The position numbers were made by a program, and so were the translations under genes. The notes under the pieces were generated by a model that searched no databases, had not been told where the DNA came from, and saw only the letters and a program-made list of their open reading frames with translations. From Lineus longissimus (taxonomy: Eukaryota; Nemertea; Pilidiophora; Heteronemertea; Lineidae), in assembly GCF_910592395.1 (NCBI RefSeq), contig NC_088318.1, forward strand, positions 3,102,001 to 3,166,000: a stretch of DNA of 64,000 bases, read 5' to 3'. Positions 9,895 to 22,579 of the stretch are shown here, piece after piece. Position 1 is the stretch's first letter. Each line of letters starts with the position of its first letter.

Positions 9895-12119
9895 AACAAA
9901 AATGCAAAATAACTGACTGTGATGAAAACATGATATTTTGTGACAAATGCTGCTGAGTGCTGTGCATGTTAGCAGCCAATTTATCAAAAAGCCATTCATA
10001 TTCTCACGCTGTCATTCTCATCGGTTTGCTAACGATTATTTTGCAATAATGGTAATTTGACTTAAACATGATATCACATAAGTATTTTCTAATAGTGAGG
10101 AGTATATAAATCATGCAATATAGCGCCAAGTTGTAATTTTTGTGCAATTAGTGTGATGAGCTGGATTGAGTAATTGGCGTCCCCACCCCAAAAATTATCG
10201 AAATATGAGAAACTTTAGTTTTTATGCTACATTTAGATATTGTCTCATACCCTTTTGAAAGTAGTTATGTAATGGTCCAATTACATGAAATAGGTAATTA
10301 GCATAATTAGGCAGACTCATCTCTGTGAAAATATTGTTTCGTTTTTCTCACTGTTTTTACTACATCGATGAGGACAGATGAATTAGCTATGGAATAAAGA
10401 TCTGATCTCCTATTTCATATATTTTGTATAATTTACAGCATGTGAATTAGATGACTGGGGTGTGGTTAAGGGTGTTGAGAAATATTTGAAATTGCTCTCA
10501 TTTAAAATATCTTTGATATCCCTCTCACCTCAATAGTTGTCATACGATTTTTTTCGGCCTACCTTAAATAAATCTTTACATCAAGTTACGTGGCTTTTCA
10601 AAAGCTTCTCTGCCACGATTTGGATATCCTCGAAGAGGTGTGTTCTCTGCATTTGAGTTTTCTAGCATTTAGACCCAGAAATGTGTATTCTATGTGGCAG
10701 TTTTGATGAAAAATTAAATGATTTTCCTCCCCCTTAAAAAAAGAAACCCTGACAATACCTCCACAATGACAGAGATTTGTTTTGATGAAAAACTCATTAA
10801 ATTCTATTCATGGACAACGAATGATCTGAAATGAATTGTGTATAATTGTAGGATGCAATTACCATTTCATGGCAGATTTATTGAATTGTTATATACATGA
10901 ATGTAAGATGAGTCTAACAAAAGAAGAAACTCTGCAAGATGCTTTGTTGTTTCGAGAAAAAAATATTGGATTGCAGCTCAACATTGATGATGATGAAAAG
11001 ATATAAAGTGTTGTTGGTTGTTGTTCTCAAAAATATGCCTCTGGCACTTACATCAAAACAGGTCACTGTTATGTCTGACATACACTTTTGCCATTGTTTT
11101 TTTTGTTTGTTTGTATTGTTGGTGAATTTGCAAATACACTTTGTTAAACTAGTTTGATATTGCCTCTCAGCTGACTTGCCCTTATGTAACCTGTAGATGC
11201 TATCTGATTTTTCCTCACTAATTCAGGTTTTTAGAAATTTTCTGTGCACCAAGTTAGCTTTGGCAGTCATTACGTCCCATTATCCAACTTCTTCTGTGAA
11301 AAAATGCAGAAAACAAATTTTGAGCTATTTTCATTATTTGTCATTTGAATGACTTCGTTACTTCAGCTTACTTTTCCAAATGACTTTTTTTTTCCAAATG
11401 ACTGATTTTTTTCTTGTTTGATGTTCGCTGGCTGACTGATACGTTCATTCCTGCTCTTCCATTAGTAACATAATTATTCCTGTTATTAGAACCAAAAGCA
11501 TGGCATATTATGGGCTATTTCATCTCAATTAGCTCCTGATGATGACGGCAGATAATCATAAAAATTAGTTTGATTTCTCACTATATGAAAAAGTACTAGA
11601 AATGCACTCAGCCCGCTATTTGTATCATGGTCAACATGTCAAAGATCTCAATAAGTCATTTCAGTTTTTTGAGTGTGATTGCAGTTTGGTACAAAAATGC
11701 AAGTAGATCTCTGAACATCAATACTTCATTGTTTTTAGGCCAATTTATGTTAAAATTCGAAGTCAACTTCGACACACCGTTTGAAATCTGTTCGAAATTT
11801 CTGAAAGATACGAACTTGTGTCATGTAATTCATAGCTAATTCTTTTTGCCGTGCTCTTTTTAAAGTTATTCTTGAGTACTATTGATGTTCATATCTTTTT
11901 TGAAATCTCTCTCCTTTTCCAGCACAAGCAAAGCGCGTCAGTCCGACGGAATTCGCTTTTTGAAACTCGCACAGATGTCAGCGCATTCATTGTTGCTTCT
12001 CTGAGAAGCTGCCTCCTATCATCATCAATAGTAAGCCTGCATAAATCAGGGACATATCTAAAAAAATATCACTGTTCTCTTCTTTTCAAATTGAGACAAA
12101 GGTTCGGGATGCATTTACA
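9895..12119. other. AT-rich stretch, no supported gene
   Basis: Long AT-rich DNA with AATTAG/TAATT motifs (for example around 10,145-10,310) and small frames without recognisable domains. No RNA gene or intact mobile element is seen. Confidence 0.4.
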
Positions 12120-12140
12120 CCCCCCCCCCCCCCCCCCCCC
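12120..12140. repeat. Poly-C tract (21 C)
   Basis: An uninterrupted run of 21 C. Similar runs recur at 53,576-53,590 and 56,291-56,306. Length is prone to sequencing and replication slippage, so overlapping frames should not be trusted. Confidence 0.9.
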
Positions 12141-13800
12141 GTTCTTATGTTGAAAGTTGTGTGCTTGTTTATCAAGTTTTGCTGGCCTCGGGTGATGATT
12201 TTGAAGATGGGAATGTTCAGCTGGGAAACTGTGGATCTTTTGTTAGTCAACAGCAAAACTGTGACCAAGTTTTATCTTTAATACAATTGAATATCATATC
12301 AGTTTTGTTTCTGAAATTCAACAGAAATACCTGTAGTTTCCTTGGACACTTTTGTCGCGGTATGTGTTGTATCCTGTTGCAAAAAATCGTCAAAATTCAC
12401 GTTATATTGTGTCCTCTCGGGCTTTTTCCAAGAAGTGTTTTCTTATATTTCCTGTTTTCATTTGGTGTCTTTTTGTATTGGGTGAGAACCAGGGGCACAT
12501 TCAGGCAATAATACTGAATCTGCGGATCACTCTGGCACCAAACTCCCCCTGGCGTGGCGACATTAAACAAAGGAATCTTTGAGGAGAAACTCAGTGTTCA
12601 AATTCGCGCTTCACATTTGAAAATTATCTCGAAGAAACAATGGCTACAAATGGAATTGTCAGTTATAACCCACATTGCCGACCAGCATGCTATTCACGTT
12701 ATAAAAGGGGCTTCCACACTTTTCTGTAATGGTATGACGGTTGACGTCCCCGAGCAATATGACATCCAATGTGTATCATCACCAGCAACAAAAAACTTGA
12801 TCGAGTTTCAATCGTCTTCTGGAACTTTTAGAAGAGAAAAGCAATGAAAATTTGTTTGTAACTTTTTCATTTTATCTCTTATAACAGTCAGTCCTATGTG
12901 AGTCAGGTTCACTATTTTGTCCAACTGTTTAGTCAGTAAAGCGCCCCGTGAATTAATAGCTACTGCATGTGATTTAAATTGCATGCAATGATAACTGCTT
13001 GTCTGAATTGGCCATAAGCAGGCACATGCGAAAGGAACCAGACGGCAGCGGCCTGTGATTGATAGAATCAAACCCTGTTACTGGTCTTACCCGCAGACAG
13101 GAAATCTTTATGTCACAGTCACACACAAGCAATAATCGATGGTTGCAGCAATTGAAATTGCTTTTTGCGTATGGCTTCATTTCGCCAAAATGTGTGAATA
13201 TCTTATGGCATTTTGAGAACACTTGAATTAGTTGACGCTTTTTACCCCTCAGCCCAAATAGGCAAGAGGGTGTTGTCTTGTACGTTGTCCATCTCCCTGT
13301 TCCGCAATCAATCCATACTAGTCCAGCGATTGGTTTCTGTTGATTTCCAGAAGAACGGCTTGAACCATTGAATCATTTTTTGGTGGGAGGGGGTAAACCA
13401 AAAAGTTTTCCCGCCCCTAGCTATAAGAATGTCTTATATTTTTATGCATTCTGAAAAGCACACAACTTTTTTTCCATTATAACGTTTCCCAGAGAAGCAA
13501 TGTTGTTGAGTGAAAAGCAGGGAGAAAAGTTAGAATGTCCAACCCTTGGGAAATATTTATGACAATCCTATTTTATTGTTTTATCTCTTACAATTTTGTG
13601 TATAATTGCTCCCTTATAGCAGATGGGTATTTGTATGATATTCTAATTTGAATGGAATTTTGAGAAAATAAGAAATGTCGAAACTGTTAGTTCATAATCG
13701 CGTATCCTCACAATTGAGTAGACCGAGTGGAAAATGCTTAAGGAAAGCGTATTGAAAAATGGATATGTAGTGGAGGGGGTTAAAATTACAATCATTATTG
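12141..13800. other. No supported gene
   Basis: Several frames of 60-116 codons occur on both strands (for example 12,161-12,511 and 12,554-12,847). They overlap one another, show no domain and have no convincing splice framing. Nothing else is recognised. Confidence 0.35.
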
Positions 13801-14099
13801 TTTCCCTTGCAGCTTCTTTCCCTTGCAGCTTCTTTCCCTTGCAGCTTCTTTCCCATGCAGCTTCTTTCCCTTGCAGCTTCTTTCCCTTGCAGCTTCATTC
13901 CCTTGTAGCTGCTTTCCCTTGCAGCTTCGTGCAGCTTCTTTCCCTTGCAGCTTCATTCCCTTGCAGCTTCTTTCCCTTGCAGCTTCTTTTCCTTGCAGCT
14001 TCTTTCCCTTGCAGCTTCTTTCCCTTGCAGCTTCTTTCCCTTGGAGCTTCTTTCCCTTGCAGCTTCTTTCCCTTGCAGCTTCTTTCCCTTGCAGCTTCT
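13801..14099. repeat. 16-bp tandem array
   Basis: About 18-19 imperfect copies of TTTCCCTTGCAGCTTC. Three units make 48 bp, so every frame on both strands stays open and yields 16-residue protein repeats; these are artefacts. One isolated TTCTTTCCCTTGC occurs at about 14,511, outside the array. The strand is purine/pyrimidine biased, and CCCTTGCAG repeats the pattern of a 3' splice site many times. Confidence 0.95.
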
Positions 14100-14600
14100 G
14101 AGACAAGACCACAATTGAATTTTTAAGCCTTTTAGCAGTTAAATTGTCAATGTTTGACCGCGACGCATCAAATACTGCGTGGGGTTGTGAATCTGAAATT
14201 TTGATATGATATTCCGGATAGTCGGGCAAGTAAATGGTGAAAAATAAACTGGTAGTTGACCACAGAAATTTTTTGATAATCGACAAATTAGACAGACTTT
14301 GATATTTCCACTCTTTTCAGCCAACTGGCAGAAAAAACTCAAAACACGCCCCCTATTACCCAATTAGCAAAATTCGAAATTAATTTTTTCATCAAATAAT
14401 TTCTTTATATCAGTAGACTTGCCACAGCAAATATTTTTTCAATACCTCTCCAAATATGTACTTGAGAGTTAAAAACATGCACTCGTCTAATTGATAGGCC
14501 TGGTCTTGTCTCTTCTTTCCCTTGCTTTTAAAACGAAGCCTTCCAATTTCCTTTACATTAGTCTTACACATCGTACATCTGCAATGTATCTACATATAGA
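14100..14600. other. No supported gene
   Basis: AT-rich DNA between the 16-bp array and the TAATTA cluster. The only notable item is the stray array-like motif near 14,511. Confidence 0.4.
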
Positions 14601-14634
14601 ACAATACAATGTCACGTCTATGTAGCAGACGAGA

Positions 14635-14725
14635 ACTAATTAAGACTAATTAAGGCAACATTCTTGTATTAGTTGTCGCTAATTAGCACCGCCGTTAATG
14701 ACATACTAGATGTAATTAGCCGTTC
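14635..14725. promoter_or_regulatory. Homeodomain-site cluster
   Basis: ACTAATTAAG is repeated exactly twice in tandem at 14,635-14,654. The palindrome GCTAATTAGC lies at 14,678-14,687, and GTTAATG and GTAATTAG follow. TAATTA is the classic core for Q50 homeodomains. This clustering is typical of developmental enhancers, but function is inferred. Confidence 0.35.
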
Positions 14726-16906
14726 TCTTGGTAACATTTGATTCAAGGTTGTTGCTAGGGGATATTGCTGGCAGCTCCTCCTAGTGGTGATATTGGGAAT
14801 TTCAAGTCTTTTTCCAAATTTTGGTAAATGGAAATAAAAGATACTGTCATTGAAATGTTGAAGCTCGTATAAAGTTGGTGTCTCGTGGGGTGGTGCTTGG
14901 GAGGCTGTATATGTATGTAAAATGATCACTAATGGTCAAGTTTAAGGACAGACTGTTTCTCTTTGCTTTGTTTTTCAGCCGAACCTCATAGCGTTATTTT
15001 GTTTCCGTTAGTTTGTTTCCTGAACCCTGACGTTTGAGAAGTTTTCCATCGCTCTACCGGTTATGTCCATTTATGGCATAAAAAAACCCGTACGTCTAAA
15101 TTTTGCCCACTCTGATTTGCAATTGCATTATTTCTTGACTTGTTTGTTTATGTTCCTTTTTACTCCTGCGTCCATCTGAAAAAAGATGCACACTAAGGGT
15201 TTCCTGGTCATAATTGGAGAGAAATAGACTTTAAATGCGTCTTTATTACATAAATGAGTCCAAATTGCATATATGTTTGTCATTTATGGTAACCTTAGGG
15301 CAACAGACTAGCTTGGACAGATTGAGAGGTTTCTGATGAGGACTTTTGAGAAGGCAGAATTGGAGAGAGGATAGGGCTTCTTCTGACAATTTGTAAAAAA
15401 AGGCAACATCTGCCAAGCTTATTGATGAAATAATTCCAGGAAAACAAGTTGCATTGCCTGGGATTCGAACCACATATCTTTGGGAGTACTCAATTTTGGT
15501 TGTGGATCAAATTGGTGCCAAAGGGAAGGGTCTGCCCACTCATCCTCCCTAAAGTACAGCGCAGATGAGCAATTTAAATCCCCACGACATGCGATTATCA
15601 TCACTGCAATGTGCGATAAAAGATTTCTCGTCTGTGTAAAACTCGTCATCACTGGGTTTGATACTGATTGCAGGTTGCTTCGATCGCCGATTCTCGTCGC
15701 AGGCAACTGTGGTTGCCACAGCAAGGAAGCCATCTTCGTCATGTGCAATCATCATTGCAAGTGCAATGATTTAAACCACTTGTTTACAGGGTATTTGTTG
15801 GTTGAGTAACAGGGAAACATAATCGGTTTTGAAGATGCTTTCGCATGTCGAAATCCCGACACAAAAATCCCTCATTTGTGCTCATCAAGAAACATAAACT
15901 GAACCTATCACATCATTAACAATTAATGGCAGCTAAGACAACGCCAACATCTGCAATCGACCAACCATTCGCCCCCATTAGTCAAGACAATGCCACAACT
16001 ATCCATCTCCGATGAAAGCCCTGATGAGAGAAAATTAGCGTGCATAGTTTCTGACGAACAATTATCAAATCTTTGGTTCGTTTGACCGTGATTATTGCGA
16101 GGAATCGATAGCGGCAAATACTGAGGATTGTGGGATACTTAATCTATTGACTGACAAAGGTACAAACTGGCTGTTAGCGTGGTGAGCATTCACTCGCATT
16201 TCAGCTGCAATCCCCGGCATTTTGTCTTATATTACCAACTGAAAATTTGCTGAAGTTTGGAGAAGTATCCTTACTGAAATACAATGTCTTCTTCTATTTG
16301 AAGTCTTGCAGTCATAGTGCTTTGTTGCTGTCCTGGACTGATTGAAACTGTCTTTACTTCTCGGTGGTTGTGACATTGTCTTTTTCAATACCTGGTGGTG
16401 ACAACCATCTTAAAGTTTATTCCCTTGAAATTTCAGTTGAACTTTCATTATCTTATGAAGCATCCCCACATCAAAGTTGAGAATGCCTCAACATTCTGCT
16501 TCGAGAATATCTTAAACATGTAAATCATACGGAAGTGTCTGGGGAAATATTAAACACCTTTGTTGGACCATTCATGTTTTTCAACTCTTCCTAATTGGCA
16601 ATTTAGGCTACCTGTGCCAATTTTATTGTGTCTTGTTCATTTCCACCTTTGGTGTTAAATGTTTCTTTGTTATTTTTTGCCAAGATGGTGCAATTGGCGA
16701 GGAAATGGACCACAGTCTTTAGCAACATGATGATTTTATTAGACTAAATCCCATAGTTGATGTTCAGCTTCTTGGATGGTGATTGTTACTTGTTTTCGTT
16801 TTTTCACGTGTTTCCTTTGGGAAAGAAGTGAAAAAAAGTCAGTTCTGGTAAAAGTGACTGTTATGTAGGCATTTCGCATGTTTCTTTTAGGACAGAACTA
16901 AGTAGT
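14726..16906. other. No supported gene
   Basis: Short overlapping frames only (for example 15,419-15,809 on both strands). A B-box-like GGGATTCGAACC (reverse strand) near 15,460 lacks an A box. No supported gene, RNA or mobile element. Confidence 0.4.
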
Positions 16907-16955
16907 AAAGTGGAACCTCTCTTAGTGGACACATCTCTAACAAGGACAATGGTCT
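16907..16955 (+). mobile_element. Fragment with pogo/Tigger-like terminal repeat
   Basis: The segment reads AGTGGAACCTCTCTTAGTGG then ACACATCTCTAACAAGGAC. This matches the CAGTnGAACCTCTCT type of terminal inverted repeat known for pogo/Tigger (Tc1-mariner group) elements and their MITEs. A related end is at 26,401. No partner end was found, so it is probably a remnant. Confidence 0.45.
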
Positions 16956-17034
16956 TGATCCCAAACTCTGGTTGAAATTACTGATCCACCCCTAATTGCA
17001 TAGCCTACAAGGCCTACTTCATCTTTCTGGTCTG

Positions 17035-17883
17035 AATTTCTCGGTTACAGGAAAATTCGTCCCCGGATAATTCGTCCCCGGAAAATTCGTCCCCGCAAAT
17101 TTGTCCCCGGATAATTCGTCCCCGAGGATAATTCGTCCCCTAGGAAAATTCGTCCCCGGATAATTTGTCCCCGGATAATTCGTCCCCAAGGAAAATTCGT
17201 CCCTGGATAATTCGTCCCCTAGGAAAATTTGTCCCCGAAAATAATTTGTCCCCAGAAAATTTTACAAAGTTAAAAGTTTCTGACTTTACTTTCTAAGACC
17301 CTTAAGTCTTGTCGAATGGACTGTAGTAATAACTACTACTTTCGCTTTTTCTCATTCAGTGTAATATCTCTCTTTACTACCCTACTAGCTAGTTACCTAC
17401 CCCACTATTTTTATAACAGGTAGGGTAGGCAGGCAAAATATTTTATGGAAGAATTTAGAGCTTTTCTTTCATTCTGACCAGTAAAAATACTTATTTAAAG
17501 AAAAAAAAATTTATTTTGCCTGCCTACCTCTACCTACTATGAAAAAAGTGGAGTAGGTAACTAGCTAGTAGGGTAGTAAATAGAGATATAACACTGAATG
17601 AGAAAAGTCGAAAGGAGAAGGTAGTAGTTATTACTAGAAAGTAATGTCGGAAACTTTCAACTTTTGTTAAATTTTCCGGGGACGAATTATCCTCGGGGAC
17701 GTATATTCCGGGGACGAATTTTCCTCAGGGACGAATTTTCCAGGGACGAATTATCCACCGGGACGAATTATCTGGGGACGAATTTTCCTCGGGGACGAAT
17801 TTTCTCGGGGACGAATTTTCCGGGGACGAGTTTTCCGGGGACGAATTATCCGGGGACGAATTTTCCTAGAGCCTAATTTCTCG
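17035..17883. mobile_element. Foldback (MULE-like) element with 9-bp target duplication
   Basis: An 831-bp element (17,044-17,874) is flanked by the exact 9-bp repeat AATTTCTCG at 17,035-17,043 and 17,875-17,883. Its outer left arm is 13 tandem copies of a 14-17-bp unit (GGAAAATTCGTCCCC type). The outer right arm is about 12 copies in inverse orientation (GGGGACGAATTTTCC). The inner arms, about 17,261-17,440 and 17,500-17,668, are also inverted repeats, sharing CTACTAGCTAGTTACCTAC. Only about 60-70 bp of loop remains. Inverted arms made of tandem repeats plus a 9-bp duplication are the hallmarks of Drosophila foldback elements, and 8-10 bp duplications are usual for Mutator-like transposons. 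No transposase is present, so it must be non-autonomous. Frames within it are repeat artefacts. Confidence 0.85.
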
Positions 17884-18046
17884 TGTACTTCCGAATGTTT
17901 CTGCCCAAAATGAGTTAAATTGTTAAATTTTGCCAGCGGCACGAATCAGGTCGCATCTTCATGCGTTCATCCCTTTGTCACAGCCGTCCTCGTAACTCCT
18001 CAAAACGTACCCTCTGTTCTACTCGGAAATTACTACCAGCTGATGT
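17884..18046. other. Short spacer
   Basis: Flank of the foldback element. No feature is seen. Confidence 0.4.
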
Positions 18047-18070
18047 CTAATTACTAATTAGACTAATTAG
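18047..18070. promoter_or_regulatory. Three adjacent CTAATTA sites
   Basis: Three CTAATTA motifs lie within 24 bp (18,047, 18,054 and 18,063), followed by CAATTCC and preceded by the E-box CAGCTG at about 18,038. It is a candidate homotypic homeodomain-binding site. Confidence 0.35.
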
Positions 18071-18960
18071 TGCAATTCCTGATGGCTGTGTTCTATCCTC
18101 AAGGCCATGTTCTGGAGCACAGGGTCAAGGTTAGCAGATGGAACTGCGCTGATTCTTCTTGATGAAACATTCACCTTGATTGCGGTGGATCTGGGTGCAA
18201 AACATCTTAATTTTCAAATAATTTTCGATATTTATATCCTATATTCTCCTTTGAGGACTTTGAATTAGCATGGTGGTCGGCAAAAGTTGGATACGTCAAG
18301 ATTATTTTGTAATCGGTTACCCTCACCAGAATTAGCTATGGCATCATTCATGCACAACCTACTTCTGCTGATTGCCAAATTGGCATCCTCTTGCAAACAG
18401 GGCCTACAACACAACTTCTCCTTACGCATGTTTCTTTTTATTCGATTGTACCCCTCCAACACTGTAATGGGGGGCCTTAGAATAACTATTTTTCATGATT
18501 CGGCGCGTGATACTCGTTGTAAGGGGTTAACTTTAATTACTCTTGAGTTGATTGTTTTCTCTCACTTCCTGTATTACTCTAAATCTCTTAATGACTTGCG
18601 GCTTTCCTGGCGAATTACGTCTCCTGGCTCAGTCAGGAAGCCGCTTTGTCCTGGCCGTCCTTACTTGACGTCTTGTCAGGCCGTTCATTAGTGCTAAGAC
18701 AGGTCTTAATGAGTCTGATGTCAACTAACTCTTCATTATCCATATATTTCAAACCGATGCTTGAGATGCTGGAGTCATCAAATTAAGATCTCAATGTCGA
18801 AGGAGTTCAGGGAGGTCAAACTTCCTATTTTAGGCAGCTGCTTTAAGAACACAGTAGTCATGTAGCTTTCCTTTTGTGATGATTTTGTCCTTGACAATTT
18901 CAGTATCTTGCCCCAAATTAGTTCTTAAAGGGTTAATGGTATTATATGCACTGTATAACA
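18071..18960. other. No supported gene
   Basis: A 134-codon + strand frame (18,287-18,691) has no recognisable motif and overlaps a minus-strand frame, so it is not supported as a gene. No other feature is seen. Confidence 0.35.
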
Positions 18961-19170
18961 ACAATATCTGACCAATTCTATGTACAGTGATAATTGAAAA
19001 CGTTCATAATTGTCAATAATTACCAATTACTATTCCAAATAACTATGTTTAATTGCAAAACCGGAGTTACAAATACCAAAAAAATTCTAATTGTACTAAT
19101 AACAACGGCAAAATATGTCACCAATTATACCTATTACTCTGGTCACTAATTACCAAGCCAATTTTTTAAT
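18961..19170. promoter_or_regulatory. AATTA/AATTG-dense block
   Basis: In about 200 bp there are many AATTAC, AATTG and TAATTA-type cores. It may be a homeodomain-rich regulatory element or simply AT-biased DNA. The regularity of ACCAATTAY is what makes it notable. Confidence 0.2.
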
Positions 19171-21349
19171 CAGAGAATCGAAATAATCCGTGGGAAATGC
19201 TAATCAGAACAGAAGAGTACGTGTTTGGTAGCGGAAAGTGAACTTTGGAATTATGCGATTTAGACATGTTTTCTAATTAGGGAAGACTTTGAAGTGATAG
19301 AGAATGGAAGATGACGCGGTTCTTTCCCGACACCTTGTCAGTGCCGCTGAAATCATGATCTATTTAAGGACACTCTGTCTTCGACTTGGATTTGCCACAT
19401 TCCTTATGAATACTGTAACATGTTATTTTCTTGGCCTTGAAGTGAAGGTACCAGTCCTTTCTTTGGCCATTAAAATTGTCAGCTCTTCCGTGTTGGATAA
19501 CAATTCAGATTTTGCCTGCCCAAAACATGACTGTCATGTTCCCCAGGCCGACCACCAAGTTTCGTCGCTACACTCATTTGACCTGGGTAGCTAATTAAAC
19601 AGGAATTGTCACCTGTCTGACCTCATGGCATGGGCCCCCCTCCTACCTGGGATTCACCCCTGTGTTTCAATCCTTCCTGTCGTTGTTCAGCCATTTCATC
19701 CTTGGGATCATCAAGAAGTTTCAGACAGATAATTTTTCGAAACACGTAAAGAGCCTAATGACAGCCAACAGCATATCACACTGTAAAGTTAATCACACCA
19801 AATACCTTAACTTTGCAGATTACTAATGTTTTTACATCTAATTCTCTGCAGGCGAATTAATCCTTCTGGATTCCCATCCAAAAGGTGATGATACTCTTAA
19901 GCAAAGGAAATTGATTACATTAAAGTGTATCTTGAATGAATAAGTACAGTCCGATTAGGGTTTTTTCCAACACTCAATCGCCACTTGATAAAAATTCCAA
20001 ATAAAAATTCTAATTTTCAGTGTTTAAATTGCAAGCTAGCTCTTTACGTTGACAGTTAAGGCGTATTAATTAGGAACAATTCAAACGGAGCGAAAAAACT
20101 TTGACAACAGTTTGATTATTTCTTTACATAACGTTGGAATTAAATCATGCCCGGAGTTGTTGGTTGAATTCAAATGAGGTTGAAGACATGTGGAAAAAAA
20201 CAGCGTCAGACTTTCGAAAATTATCATTTACCCGACCTTGAAGTCAATCCTATGAGGATTGAATGACTTACATAGAGGGACACGAAAACATTCACTATCA
20301 AAAGTTTTGGGGCTAATTAAGATAGTGAAAACTGAAACACCCTCACTGGGCATCCAGCCCCTTCTCACTCTTAGCTAGTTAGCTCATTGCTGAAGGTCTC
20401 AGCTGAAAAGATAATTGCTGTGAGATAATTGCTGTGGAAAATGCAAGCCAAATGCAGTTTTAGGAATTGCCCTAATAAGGGATCTCTTGACTTGTTAAGA
20501 CGTATTTGTCAGAATCTGGTTGTTGAAATGAGGTTTGGTGGTAAAAAAAGGGAAAGAATTGTCTTGGGGGGTCAGCAGATTGACGATCCCCCCTCCCAGT
20601 ACAGCGTAATTCCCCAATGCCTATAGAAGTTGCAAAAGTCCTGGTTTACTTCTTTCATTTCAATAATTCCATGATGATGTAAATATGTACCAAGCCATTT
20701 CTAAAAGTGAGTCCATTCCCCTAACCTTCCTTGTTTTGATTTATGACGGCGGGAACGCTCCCCTTGAGAATGATATTAATTACAATTCACCCAATAATCC
20801 AAGATTCTGATGACATATGCATTGTTTATATGTCTGTGTGTCCCTGGAATATTTCAGCGCTAGGGGAACCGTGTAAAATAAGTAATCGTGCCGCTAATTA
20901 GTTCTGCGTTTGACATAAGTATGGTCTACATGATTAATGGCATTTGTCACGCAGTGCAAGGGACCTCGAACTTAGGAATGTCTTTTGGATAAAAATGTCC
21001 TGAGTGAGGTGGGGTCGGGTGAGGTGGGAGAGAATCTTATGGTAATTGAGGCAGGCCACAGACTAAGTCATTTTGGTACCATGCGTTAAAAAATCTGCCG
21101 TCTCAGCAATGAAAACTGCCAGTCTGCGCTGCACATCAAAAGCAGCTTTACAACCGGATATCTTCCTGCCAGAAAGCCCAGGTGGAATTCAATAGAAAAT
21201 ATCTTTTTAAAATTTTGGCTGTTGTCTTTGCAACTGAAGGGGTTAAACAAGTATTGGTGGCTCGGCAATAGACTATTGCTCATTAATTATAAATCTCATG
21301 ATGGTTGTCATAATTCCGTTCCATGGGCTGCTCAGGGTCAGATGTCAAA
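19171..21349. other. No supported gene
   Basis: Mixed DNA with a Su(H)-like CGTGGGAA at about 19,190 and TAATTA-type motifs. Small frames (for example 19,304-19,594 and 20,429-20,626) show no recognisable domains. Confidence 0.35.
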
Positions 21350-21760
21350 AATACTAATTATTTCCAGCGTGGAAATAGTCGAAATTACTGCAAATCATTA
21401 AGATGATCAATACGCGGGAAATTGGCTGGCGGAAGATAAATATACATATGAGCGCGATTCATAATCACGCAGCAGCCAAGCGCAAATTTGGCAATACACG
21501 CAATTACGAGGACCTCCTCATCGAGTTGATGAAAACTCAAATTAGAATTGTGACAAATTCTCCGCGTTAATTCGACCGTGAAGATTTTCATTGGCCGTCG
21601 GCGATCATGTGACCTTTTCAGCAGGATTTGCGGATGATTAGCGCAAGGTTATCAATTTATTGATCGCAGCGACGGTGCTTGCTTCCTGCAATTATTGCGC
21701 GTATTATCAACCATTGGTGGACAATTGCTCAATCGAAACTAATAAACAGACAGAGAAAGT
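21350..21760. promoter_or_regulatory. Candidate developmental enhancer
   Basis: This block is richer in CpG and non-repetitive. It is full of recognisable cores: GATTA and TAATTCG homeodomain sites, GGATGATTAGCGC (Otx/Pitx-like), TTATCAATTTATTGATCGC (Hox/PBC-like with internal symmetry), CATTGG (CCAAT) and GATAA. No open frame suggests coding. Retained CpG and dense motifs are what constrained enhancers look like; conservation cannot be tested here. Confidence 0.35.
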
Positions 21761-22579
21761 GAGAGGCAAGTCGTTAGCTATATCGCTGGAGTACCATACT
21801 GCACTAATTTAACCCTCGGTGAGCTGCAACTACTGCCGTAGGGTGGGCCAGGCCTTAGGGGCACTATAGAGTCACTTCTTTTTTGTTTCTGATGGGAAGC
21901 ATCTACTTGCTTTATTGACATTGCAGCAAAACGGTGAAATGTTTGACTTTCTTGGATTTTCTGCAGGATTAACCACCTGCTTCACTGTGTTCAGGTCACA
22001 TGAAATGACAATTCTACGACCCAATATCGCAGATTCCTAGTAATGACATGCTAGCTGTTTACTGAGAATCTGAAAACGAGGGATTTTAGTTGCTTTGACC
22101 TGCAGCACAGCCTCTGACAACATGACGAGTGTGGATGGAGTCACTCTTCACTCTTCAATAACCTCAGTCAGTTCATCTTAATAAATATTTTGTGCCACGT
22201 TTGGATCTCAACTACTCGAAAGTAGATAGGACCCTGAAAACCTGTCCTACCTCATTTTCAGCTCCTGAGACGGCAGATGACATCAATGCCCCCCAAAGTG
22301 TTGTCGAGGCTGATCTTACCGAGGCTTATGGTGTCATCCGCAACAATACCTCGAGGATATCACACTAATTAAATGGAGAAGTAATTACAACAGGAGGAAT
22401 CAGCAATTTCATTATTCATGGTTGGTTATTCCTGACATTACCTCGCTAATTTCAGGCTGTCAATCTTCATATATTCCAAGCCATCCTGTTGTTCCTGGTT
22501 TTATTAGAGATTTTAATGAAAGTTTCCTTCATCAGATGATAAAGGAGTTACTCTTTCAAATCGTACTTTTCCAAATAAT
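21761..22579. other. No supported gene
   Basis: Unremarkable mixed-composition DNA without domains, RNA genes or clear repeats. Confidence 0.4.

Noticed and set aside
13795-14286. 163-codon minus-strand lysine/glutamine repeat frame resembling a coiled protein
   Set aside because: Produced by the 16-bp array; three units equal 48 bp so any frame stays open.
15455-15475. B-box-like GGTTCGAATCCC on the minus strand
   Set aside because: No A box at the proper distance and no tail or target duplication, so not called a SINE or tRNA.
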